NCBI GenBank assembly: GCA_023374045.1
Contig: CM041782.1
Coordinates: forward strand, 191,040,925-191,104,924
DNA: 64,000 nucleotides
Direction: 5' to 3'
Source: Limonium bicolor
Lineage: Eukaryota; Streptophyta; Magnoliopsida; Caryophyllales; Plumbaginaceae
Shown here one piece after another: positions 53,527 through 64,000 of this stretch (position 1 is the first letter of the stretch; every line of letters starts with the position of its first letter). The translations under genes were made by a program, and so were the position numbers. A model generated the notes under the pieces. It was not told where the DNA came from. It searched no databases and saw nothing but the letters and a program-made list of their open reading frames with translations.

Positions 53527-55893
53527 CCCTGTTCGCGCACTTCGGCTTCGACAATAACCAACAACCTGCATAATGGTGTAGTATCAGCGATAGACGCTGA
53601 GTATGCCGGGCCTGGACCCTAATGGTCACTTAGTCATTTTAACCATCTTATTATTAGATTGGTTTCATGCTTTACCATTTTACAGTTATATTCAATACTG
53701 TAATATACATGTATAATATGCATAATCCTCCATCCAAACATTCAAAACATTCAACCATCCATCCAATTCAAACAGTCATAAAATATCACAAACCAATTGT
53801 ATATCGAATGTATTGAAATAATAGCAGTATAATGTACAATGTACAATTGTCGTAGCATACAGTTTCCATAGTTAATTTAATTTGGCCTTTAAGGCCCCAT
53901 CCATCCAAACCATGTTTAATTAATACCAGTTGGGCGTCATGTTAGGACAACCCGATAACCTCACCATGGACAGTAGTCCTCCCGTACACACAAAGGTGCT
54001 CATTTCGCCAGAGGTCCGGAGGCCCCTGACTATGCTCTTTTGTCTCGTAAGACGTCCATATAAAGGCCGTAGCCACCTGACCCACGATCCAAATAGGGCT
54101 CGTTGGGTATAAACCTGGAGCGGAACCCGATCGGGAACCCCTCAGTGATCACAAATGCGCAGCCAAGTAGTTCGTAAACTACCGGGATTCCTCACCTCAA
54201 CTCATACCATCTCTGTCTCATAATGTTTAAGATATGCTCTTAGTCTTATGGAGAATATAATTATTAATTAGCTGCCCAATGGGTCTCACGCATACCTAGA
54301 AGTAATCTAGGTTATATTCATGTTCGAGATCCATGCTCTAGAGACCGACAATGTCGTGACTCGTTTCCTAAGTATTTTACTTAGGTTTCCATATACTTAA
54401 TATTAATACTATGGTATTATATCAAGTAACCGTCTTGTCAACACAATAACGTATATGTATGTTTATATAAGTCGATCTATAGTCGACGTAGTGTTAGTCC
54501 CGTAGGACGTTCGTGCATAAATAATTAATGCAGTAACACGTAATCACATACACGTATCCAAAACACTTAACACACAAGTGATATCAACCAAATCCGAGCC
54601 CAAGGAAATCCTTAGGACAACCCGGATCAAACCCCTTTACATACCGTACACCTTAGACCAAGGATGCGCAGTGTAGACCACTAGCTCGTCAAGCGCCTTC
54701 GTCCAAAGTATGATCTAAACGGTAATAAAACTATAAGTCAGTCTCCATGACTAACTAAATCCGGTATTTCCGAATAACAAGTAACCCCGACAGTTCATCC
54801 CCGGATTTCTACAGTTATTTGTTACGGGTTTCTCTAAACTGGTCGGCTTTGTTACTAAAACTCGTATGTCAAAAACATTTTGACTGTTAAGTTTATTCCA
54901 TTACATTTCTTTAATCTTATCTACCATTAAACTTAGGTATATAACCTATAGTTGCATGTATGCATGCATGACTTATTATATAGTATTATTTTCCACCATC
55001 CATTATAATACATGGTATTATATAATCCATTATCTTAGCAAATCATATTTGCATTCAAAAACTTATAACTTATAGTTCGTAACTATTTTTCATGTAATAA
55101 CCACCACCATTATATTAGATGGTTTCCAACCATAATATATCCATCCTTATACACATTATTCTTGTATATGTATATACTCACCAATATAGGTAAGTTTCAT
55201 GAGTTTAAAAATTCTTATATTATATGCTAAATTTTATCATCTTATATTAGATGATTATTCCCATTAGTTGTATTATATACAACTTATATTAAGATTATTA
55301 TCCTAATATTATGTAACATTTTATGTTGTATAATTACAACTCCTAAGGTTTAATCAATAAATACCTTAGTTTATAAATCTTATTTATTTATAGTTTGTCA
55401 CATTATTTAATGTGAGTATCCTTACTTATATTAATTCCACCTAAACCATATAATTGTTATAACATTTATAACATTATAGACCATAGTCTAAAATTCATAT
55501 TTCTAACCTTAATAATTCGGTACAGCCCTTTTCTTTATTTAAATTCCATTTTGACCACATAACATTATGTAATGTTATTCCATATACTAATATCATATAA
55601 TATGATATTTTTATTTCCTTTAATTGTATAACCTATAGTTTTTATACAAAACTATTAATATTGCCGAGAAGGCAACATTGTTATAGTCATATTTCTTTTC
55701 ATATCCCATAGATTTATTTATTAACAAAATCACCCCATTATTTATACCATGTTATATATATCATATAATATAACATTTTTAACTTATAAAATGGTATAAC
55801 CTATGGTTTTATTTTTGTAAAATTTCCGAACAGACCTCAATATATTCTATAATTGCCATTTGGCCCAATTTATAACATATAGTTTTATAATAT
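53527..55893 (-). repeat. F: partial old LTR, interrupted by A and E
   Basis: AT-rich sequence resembling the U5-to-middle part of A's LTR in minus orientation. It includes a CAGC...GCTG motif followed by CCATTATGCAG near 53570-53610 and a GATCACA...GCGCA block near 54150. No gene. It lies against A's right end and is cut by E at 55893. The rest would be beyond the window. Confidence 0.55.
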
Positions 55894-58546
55894 TGAAATA
55901 CCCCAAACCTAAGTATGCTAAGTAAACATCAAATTATGATGTAGTAAGGCTAGAATATGCCTTAGAAAGATTGGTAGACAATTTAAACCGAGGAAAACAC
56001 AAAAAGTGCCTTAAGGGCAATTAGGGCAAAAATGTGCTCTAAGCTTGGAGAGACTTGGATGAGTACCCAAATATCATGATAAGACCTTAGTAATATTCTA
56101 ATGGTCATTTTAAACCAATTACCAAAGAAAACCAAGCTTGAAAACAAGTTAAAACACAAAATGTGCTTTAAGAAGTCTTAAAGCACATTTTTGAGAAATT
56201 GTCTTAGAATTGAGTTTTGAGTGGCTATATGTCCATCATTACTCTTTAATCAACATGTGTACTAATTAGTATCACATTAGGAAGCCTAAATCAATGGGAA
56301 ATCAAAAATTTCAGAAATATGTGCACTAATTTGTGAATAGTGCCAAATAGTGACTAGTTTAAGTTTTAATCAATATAAGCTAATTAGTTGGTCAACAAAG
56401 ACCATGACTAGCCTTATTTAAGATGGGGGCCGGTTTTCTAAGGATGAGTCACCATAGACTTCATCAAATAAGGGAAAAAGAAGAGATAAGTAAAGAAAGT
56501 TACTATTTGCTTTTATAAAGCAAATATCCTTATTATCCTACCTCTCTCCTCTCTTCTTCATTTCCCCTTCTTCTTCCACGGTTTTCTTCTTGTTCTCTCT
56601 GTTCCAAACCGTGCCCAACCAGCTCCATACTTGTTCCATCTTCAAATGTCCATAAGTTACTCATTTTAGCTCCAAATCAAAAACTAAACACATATATCTC
56701 TTAGTTAGCTCAAGCTCTAGCTTTCTGTCTTTACAAAATTGGAAAAGCTTCATTTTGGAGCCATGGGAAATCTCCATTGATGGAGGAAAATCAAGTTTGA
56801 AGAGCTCATTAGCTTCTCCATTCTCTTAAGGTAAAGAAAATGTAAGAAAAATCATGTTTCCATCACTTCCTCACCATGGCCGAAAATTTACTACTCATGG
56901 GGCTTTGTTTTTATGCCTTGTTCTAGCTTGTTTTATTCACCAAGTACTAGTGGAGGTCCTATTTCATTCAATGCCCAAGTCTACTTTGAGACTTCAAAGG
57001 TAATCATCCACTTTTATGCTTTAGAACACATTTCTAACCTAGGTTTTCATTCCTTGAGGTTAGTATATTGTTTAGTACTCATATGAGTCATTGAATATTG
57101 ATTAGAACATTGGCAAAGGGAATTTAAGTGGTGGCCGAGATCTATGCAAGAAGAAGGTCTAAGGAGGAGATTAAGATAAGCTTGAGAAAACAAGGTAAAA
57201 TGCTTACCTAATGGTGGTTTAAGTTTAAGGAATGAGTTTTAGATGAGTACCAATGTAGCCTAGGGCTTACATTAGGTAATGGGTTATGTAACCTAAGAAA
57301 AAGAACTTAAATAAGCTTGTGAACTTGTGACTAAGGAGCCAATGGGAATGAGTTAGTAATATAAGTTTAAGATGAGTTTTAAGAACATTATAACTACTAT
57401 GAGATTGATGGGTGTATTTGCAGGTTGAAAGCTTTTATATGTGGAAATTCAGTGTTTAAGTTTAAGTCATTTATGGGCCTAAGAGCCATGTCATTTAAGA
57501 GCCTAAGTGCTATGCAATTTAAGATTATTGCACTATATGGAGTATGATGTGAATAAGTTGATTTGGGTGAGAAAATAAGATGAGAAAGGACTTGGGTGTG
57601 TGAGATTATTGTGTGAGAAAAACAATGCATTTGGGCATGAGAATATACTAGAGGAGCTATGGCGAAATTTGAGTAAAATAAGTGTTTAGGTGATGGTGGC
57701 GAATTTATGACCAAGGGTTTATTAGGAGTCATTAAAAAAGAATTTGGGTGGAAATGAGTTAATGAAGGAGTTCTTGAGGTTTAGAATGCCCTAGAGTTGT
57801 CTAGGAAGAATTAGAGGATTGGTGGGTGTATTGAACACACCAAAGACATGGTATGAGGAATGTTAAGACTTGAGCAAAAATCTAGAGGGAATGGTGAATA
57901 ATGCTTTAAGATAATTTGGGTGTGAACTATAGAAGTAAAACTGTAGGAAAAGGTTGTAAGTCGTCAAAGGAAATGGCTAGGGAGTTATAAGAGTGTATGA
58001 TCATGAGAATGGTGAGTAAGTTGAACAAAAGAGGTGGAAAAGTCTAAAGAGGGTGTTGCTTGGTCAAGGTAAATGAAGGGTAGTGTTTAAGGTGTTCTAA
58101 GGAGATCTTATGACTAAGGATGTTCTAGGAAACATTAAGTGTTGTTTTGGTGAGAATGAATAAACTATGGAGTTCTTGAGTACTAGGAAGACCTAGGGAT
58201 GTCTAGAGGGACTAAGGGTTACAATGGTGAATTTAAGGCACCAAAACCATGGTTAAGGAAGCTAGGAAGCTTGTACAAGTTTGAAAGAAAAATAAGGTAT
58301 AATGACTTGTGAAGATGTAAGCGTGTGCTAGATTACATATAGCTTTGAGAAGTTTGAGTAAAGCAAATGGATATGCATAAGGATGCTTGGGAGATGATGT
58401 TAAGGTGGTGAAGAAACACCTTGGTATAATGGTTACATAGGCATGAGATGCCATTTAGAAACCTAAGGATAAAACATAATAGGTGTTAGGGATTTTGGTA
58501 AGAGTTGAGTAAGAGTTTAAAGATAAGGAAAATGGGTGTTAGGGCA

Positions 58547-58798
58547 CGTCCGAACTAACGTCCGAACTTGGACGTTCGGACATGCCCTGGAGTGCGTAAG
58601 TCTTCTGATCTTCGACTGGCGTCCGAACTACCCGTCCGAACATAGAAGTTCGAACACATCTATTTCTATTTTCTGGTTTGGCCTCGAACAGCGTCCGAAC
58701 TTGGGAAGTCCGGACGCATGTTCGGACATCCGGCAATCTGCACCCTTAGAGTCTCGAACAGTGTCCAAACTTGGGAAGTCCGGACACAAGTTCGGACA
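58547..58798 (+). repeat. Palindrome array of E (GTCCGAACTT arms)
   Basis: Inverted copies of GTCCGAACTT / AAGTTCGGAC (variants AAGTCCGGAC). Spacers contain CTTCTG or TTTCTGG as in the other families. Confidence 0.75.
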
Positions 58799-59689
58799 AG
58801 GTGCTGTATTGACCAAAAACCTTGTTTAAGGATGGGAAATGATGAGGATAATTAGGTATTGATGTTATAAGGTTGTTTAAGACATGTTTAGTGGGTAACA
58901 ATGATAATTAAGTGGATGAATAAGTATAAGTGATGAGGAGAAGCGATTCACTTAAGATTAAGTTTGTAAGATTAAGTTGTAAGACTTAAGAAGTGTTAGG
59001 TTGGGAACATTAAGAGTAAAGTAAGGTAAGTAATTTAAGTAAGTTGAATTAAGTTAAGTGATTAACAACCTAAAACTGAATGAATGTTTTAGGACTTGGG
59101 AATTTGGACTCCGGAAGAGAGTAAGCAACCGAACAACCAACGGTGAATGGTACAGTTTTCTTCTTGTGACCTGCTTGCTAACGAGGTGTCCCTCGGCTTG
59201 TGTGCTATCTGTTTTTGTGTGCTCACTAAACAAGATAAAGCATGCAACCGGAATATTATATTATTTGTATTGTTGTGTGATGTTCGAAAACTAACACAAC
59301 ATACCGTGAGAACTTACTAACCAACGTTTAGTAAGAAATTGAGTGAGACTAAGGAACGCTCCCTAATATGGGCTGATATACACCGAAAGAGGTTAACCAA
59401 CAAATATGGTCTTGAGACTACTACTAACTGGAACTTGAGTGAGGAAACCCGGGACCGATCTCCGGTCATGCATGCTAAGGAAAAAGGGGGACGGTATCTG
59501 AATCAGATCCGCCCTCCACTTAAGGACTTGTCTTCGGACTTGTAGCCTAGGGCCGGTTGCCGGCTCAGCTACGCTGGATTCCCAGGGTAGGTGGCATTAA
59601 GATGGTGCGGTGGGATCACCTAAATCCCAGGTTTGGACTTAGGCTACAACCATTCCCCTCCAGGAACGGTTTGTATTCTGAGAATAAGT

Positions 59690-59990
59690 TAAGATTAAGA
59701 TAAGTTACAATCATTCCTTTTAAAGGATGATTTGTATTGTTGAGATTAAGATTAAGTTAAGATTACGATAAGTTACAATCATTCCTTTTTAAAGGATGAT
59801 TTGTATTGTTGAGATTAAGATTAAGTTAAGATTAAGATAAGTTACAATCATTCCTTTTTAAAGGATTTGTATTGTTGAGATTAAGATTAAGTTAAGATTA
59901 AGATAAGTTGCAACCATTCCTTTTTAAAGGATGTTTGTATAATTAAGATTAAGGTAAGCTACATCCACTCCTTATTAAAGGATGGTTGTT
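59690..59990 (+). repeat. Tandem repeat in E LTR, about 60 bp period
   Basis: Five units with ACAATCATTCCTTTT / AAAGGATGATTTG near-palindromic halves separated by GAGATTAAGATTAAG runs. An earlier, diverged unit begins near 59645. Confidence 0.8.
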
Positions 59991-60253
59991 TCTAAGATTA
60001 AGATAAGACTAAGATTGAGGTGAGATAAGGATGGAATAAGATTAAGAGGGAACATTACTTAAGGAGTTAAATAATTAACTCTCTAATTAAGGGAACGCAT
60101 TTAAGTCGTTCATTGTGTGTGAACTTTGATTGTTCATATCTGAGTTGTTGTTTACTGCACTTTCTATTATTTGTTGTGCATCTAATCAACTCCATGCTAT
60201 CGACAATTAGTCGTCGTAGCCACGTTAGCTTGGGGGCCATGAGAGGATCGTAC

Positions 60254-60299
60254 CAGCATTCGTGCTGACCCCCTGGGGGTTTTTTTTTTTACTACACAG
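60254..60299 (+). promoter_or_regulatory. U5 twin-hairpin, T-tract, AG module (E)
   Basis: CAGCA-TTCG-TGCTG, then CCCCC-T-GGGGG, a run of 12 T and ACTACACAG/GTGAAC. It is the clearest example of the module. Confidence 0.55.
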
Positions 60300-60597
60300 G
60301 TGAACATCAGGAGGCGGCTGTCGCGAGAGTAAGAAGGAGTACAAGTGTAAGAACTAAGTGTGGCCTACGAGTTGTGCATGTACACTCGTATGGCAATTGA
60401 GTTAGTAAGAAGTATAGGATGTGAGAGGATTGTAAGAAGATTATGTATTTGGTTAAGGTTGTTATGTACTAACGTTCGGTATATTCTGTAGTCAGACCGT
60501 GGCAAGGTCCTGGAGTGTAAAAAAATTGCTGTGACATGTATATATATGTTGTTAAGTTGCGAGACCACATTTGGATTGAGTTGGGGTGTTACAAAAG

Positions 60598-60624
60598 TGG
60601 TATCAGAGCGTAGTTACGCTCTGA
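60598..60624 (+). promoter_or_regulatory. Element E primer-binding site with overlapping hairpin
   Basis: TGGTATCAGAGC (60598-60609). Hairpin arms TCAGAGCGT and ACGCTCTGA with loop AGTT. Confidence 0.88.
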
Positions 60625-63600
60625 AGACCAGAAATACCGAACTTAGGAGAATATTGAGGTTGAGATTGAGTTATGGGTTAAGGGTTGAGAGATAGAGTGA
60701 GAGGTGCGTTAGTCGGGACTTCCCGGTGCTTACCGGACATCCATAGTACCTAGACCCGCCCTCCACATCCCTAACCCTGAATATGTGGAACAAACGCCAG
60801 AGAGAAAAGCCTTCTCTTACTCGGGGAAACCCGATCTGGCAGTTAGCTAACTGTAAGCAATACGAGAAACAATTTGTTGTACAACAGTTATGGAGAACTT
60901 GGAGGTTTTTAATGGAGCGCAATAGAGGAACAGGCGTATCTATGGAATTCTATCAATAAGGGAACGGTAATTACCGGCAACATGGGTCGACATGCTACGC
61001 AGTCGAAATAACCCGCAATACCAATGATAAGGAAAGCACTACGGGTGCAATAGAAAGGAAAAGGGAAGCGACATGAGTACCGGACAGTGGTCGAAGGAGC
61101 ATAACAGTAGGATAATACAGAGCATGAGGATTGAGATTACTGGAAGGTCCAGTTAAGAAACGGGAACTGTATAAATTGTTTACCGAAATAGGACTACGAT
61201 GTTGCCTAAGGGAGAATCGTTACTGAGTAACCACCACAAAAGTGTGGAGACAGGAGGAGAGTAGGATAAGACATAAGAAAAATTAAGGGTTCCCTCAGAA
61301 AGAGGAACGCCCTATAGATGACAGTACTGTCAAACTACAAGGAAACTGCCGGATGGACGGTTATCCAAAATAAGGGATTATTGAAGGAGTCCCGAGGACT
61401 ACCAATTACATGGAAATTAGAAGGGAGTATCACTACCGATGTACCTTGTACCAATAACCCATCCTGCATGGCGCACTTGCCATAGCAAGTGCTACCACGG
61501 TTAAGCTACACGAAAAGCCATCAAGGCGAGATAGGAGAACGCTACAGTTGTAATACTTATTAATACCGGATTGTAAATCCATAAGAACAGGAAAAAAATA
61601 AGACCTTGGAAAGGCCCGACGGCCTGACCATGATGAGAAGAGATGACACACCAGTCTGCTGGGAGCAGAACTTGGACAAAGTATAAAACCGTATAAATAT
61701 TAGTAACGGTATAACCCCTACAAAACAACTGACAGTACGGTAAGAACACCAATCTCAAACTCCACGAGGAAAACCTAAGAGATCGCTCGGTGACCGAGCA
61801 AAACACTATATAAGCAAGGATATACAAGGGATGTATTATAAGATACGATTGAGACGGTTGACGCAACGACTTCCAACGAAACGGGATAAGACTCCCAAAG
61901 TGACCATTAAGAATTCCAATAACAAACATTCTACAATGAAGATGTTAGGAAAACCCAGAAAATAAGGGTAAAGAATGAACATAAGCTATAACCTACTAGG
62001 ACTAAAGAGTACCCTGAAAAGAAAGCCGGAGGACTACCCCCACAGAAGCGGGCACAGTCGAGCCGAAACTGAGAATGACAGCTAGTACTGGTCGTCTAAT
62101 CATTAACACCCAAGTATGATTGATCATTAAAGGGTGGCGTAATCAACAGAATTAACGAAAGCGTGAGATGAAAGTATAAGACGACAGTATGATATCCAAC
62201 TTGGACACCGTAAGGCAAACGCCTAGTACGGACCAACCTTGATTATTAAAGAATCAAGTCTAGTAAAAACGACAGTATGCCAAAGACATAAGTAACCTAG
62301 ATCACCTGATAACAAGCTTCCCTAGCAGGAAGCAGGATGCAGCAACTTATCGAAACCCGTATACATTTAGTCTGTACCTAACGGGGGTAGTGCTCAAAGG
62401 ACCAGAATCTTATAGGAGACCTGCAGATGAGGTAAGAGTACAAATATAAACTGAGACATTAAGCATTTAAGAGCCTAGAGCCAAGGATGTTAACCACATC
62501 AGAGCCGAGGGCGGTAAGTTATAAGAGAGCTGTTTAAGCCACGAAGGGACTACAATTTGTAGATATGAACGGTTACCAAACCTATAACTTAGATTGGGAA
62601 GAACATTACCAAGAAAAGGGTACCAATGAGAATATTGAGATAATGCTTAGGACAGGAGCGGAGAACGAACCATGCCTTTTAGGGTGGGGATACCTCTCCT
62701 TGTTGTGAGGCCATGAGTGGGAATGAACCCCTCAAAAAGGGCTTTCACCTATTAGAGATAAAATACACTTTATTTAGAAAATGGAAATTATGAACCTTGA
62801 GATTACCTTAGAACATACCAGATACACTTGAGTAATAAGGAAGGTTGCACAGATAGACCCCATATCCAACACCCAGGATGTAAGAATTAGTAATGGTCAG
62901 AGATAAACATTGTGACTGCACATTGTGGCACGTCAATTAATCAATGCTCAGAAGAGCTTGTGATTCAGTGGATGACTTCTTCAGTAATCAGTTAAACTAC
63001 ACGGTAGATAACATCACTAAGGATGAAAGAAAGCGAAAGAAATTAGCCTACTTACGAATCTGAGATTGGAGCATAACATCTTCATATCAAGAGTCAACTA
63101 TTTTACAACACGGTACGACAACCGCCAATACCGGAATGAGAGAACTCCCAGTGTGTTTACATCAAGAAGGGATTGATTATAAGGTAAGACATTAGAATAA
63201 ATGAGTAAGAGGTTGCACCATCAATGGGCAACATAGTAAGAGCCAACTACCACGGTAGTAGTGGTCGTGAGTACAATAGTTAGAAAGGTGGATTAAGTCA
63301 TGGTGCGCGGTAAGGCAACCATTATGTATGAGCCGTCAAATATTGACACTGAGGCAATTAGATTTATGAGTTAAGACCAGTATAAGTAAGGAAATAAGAT
63401 GGTAGACGAGCTGTGCATTGATGCCAGTAGTCTGGACCTCGTTAGGTAAGATTTCACAGGAAGCACACTATCCATTCCTTAAGGAACTGGAAGTGCATTC
63501 CTAGTAGCATAAATATGAGAAACAAGATAAGAGGCTCTACGGAAAGAGACCTCAGATATTAAGTGACCGAATCAATACGGAATACAGGAAGGAACTAGAG

Positions 63601-64000
63601 CATACCATACCCAAGAACACAGTAAATGGACTTCCCTTGATTGACTTCAAGAAGAACAATAAATGTTATTATGGAACGATGAAAGAGGAGATCGACAACA
63701 GAATACTTCATAATTAGCAATAGCTAAACGTGTGACGGACACTATGAGTTTACTAAAACGAGACGTGGGACGACTGCACCCCACAGGGGCTTGCAGGCCT
63801 GACACGCTCATTTATGAGTTAGTTGGGTAAGTAGTAATGTACCAGTAAGGTACCCCATGCTGGTGAACGAGTGGTGTAAGGAACACGGGAAGTAGTCGAC
63901 TCCGTACCACGGACAACGACGCAAGATCAGACAAGAACAGCTACTATTACAAACAGTCGAGGAGAAGAATTCAGTTGAACCAGCAACACGGAGGAACCAG
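60625..64000 (+). other. Element E internal region, non-coding, incomplete
   Basis: No gag or pol frame. The longest minus-strand ORF (61501-61929) has no recognisable motif. Blocks shared with D are at about 60680-60800, 60975-61010, 61468-61495 (palindrome 61473-61492), 62655-62720 and 63730-63930. Confidence 0.65.

Larger units (their letters stand above)
55894..60593 (+). repeat. Element E 5' LTR
   Basis: 4700 bp, TGAAATACCCC to GGGGTGTTACA. Its first 500 bp resemble D's LTR closely (for example 56120-56320 versus 27760-27960); later parts diverge. Contains a palindrome array, a GATAA-containing conserved block (about 59130-59250), a tandem repeat and the U5 module. Confidence 0.93.
55894..64000 (+). 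mobile_element. Element E: non-coding LTR element related to D (runs off right edge)
   Basis: 5' LTR 55894-60593, PBS, then at least 3.4 kb internal sequence without gag or pol. Internal blocks are recognisably those of D. AATAT at 55889-55893 is the candidate left target duplication; the right one is outside. Confidence 0.9.

Noticed and set aside
60254..60299. Rho-independent bacterial terminator look-alike (GC hairpin plus T run)
   Set aside because: The context is a plant LTR, and the T run is followed by a conserved AG; a splice-site or leader structure fits better.
1..64000. tRNA or rRNA genes
   Set aside because: The tRNA-like strings are only the PBS and its hairpin arm (partial tRNA-Met 3' end); no full cloverleaf or rRNA sequence recognised.

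Overview
This window is repeat-rich plant chromatin with no recognisable host gene. Essentially every base belongs to LTR retrotransposons nested inside one another. The evidence is Ty3/gypsy gag-pol of the chromodomain-bearing Tekay/Del type, primer-binding sites complementary to plant initiator tRNA-Met, 4-5 kb LTRs, and exact 5-bp target-site duplications. A large-genome angiosperm, probably a dicot, is the best guess; the species cannot be told from the sequence.

Layout (orientation = coding strand). F: old partial minus-strand LTR, seen at 53527-55893, split by A and E. A: minus-strand Tekay-like element with 5' LTR 48501-53526, gag and AlkB exons 48340-45910, protease/pol 23687-23610 plus 4907-1611, and 3' LTR 1-1180 running off the window. 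B: minus-strand relative, 4917-23541, inserted in a small intron of A (TSD GATCA). G: solo LTR, 16101-20129, plus strand, inserted in B's 5' LTR (TSD AGTAC). C: Tat/Ogre-like non-autonomous element, minus strand, 23803-45900, inserted 4 bp beyond A's AlkB stop codon (TSD GCTAT). D: plus-strand non-coding element with Tekay-type LTRs, 27351-41280, inside C (TSD TTGTG). E: plus-strand relative of D from 55894, running off the right end.

The main biological point is the coding design shared by A and B. Both carry an AlkB-type 2-oxoglutarate/Fe(II) dioxygenase between the gag zinc knuckles and the protease, with the catalytic HxD...H and Arg residues intact. Gag is split by short GT-AG introns, the first at an identical codon boundary in both elements. 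The zinc-knuckle exon ends in phase 1. From it two acceptors are in frame: one opens the AlkB exon, which ends in its own stop, and the other lies beyond AlkB and opens protease-pol. The sequence therefore predicts that splicing chooses between Gag-AlkB and Gag-Pro-Pol, with AlkB lying wholly inside the intron of the pol message. Both copies have damaged gag or pol, but both AlkB cores are open.

Across otherwise diverged LTRs several non-coding structures recur with compensatory changes: a hairpin overlapping the primer-binding site (10-bp stem, AGTN loop), a hairpin next to the polypurine tract, a U5 block of hairpin(s) plus T-rich tract plus AG, and mid-LTR arrays of GTCCG-type palindromes whose arms differ by family but are alike within each array. 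Splice sites, promoters and structures are predictions from sequence alone. Small indels in some copies may be assembly errors.
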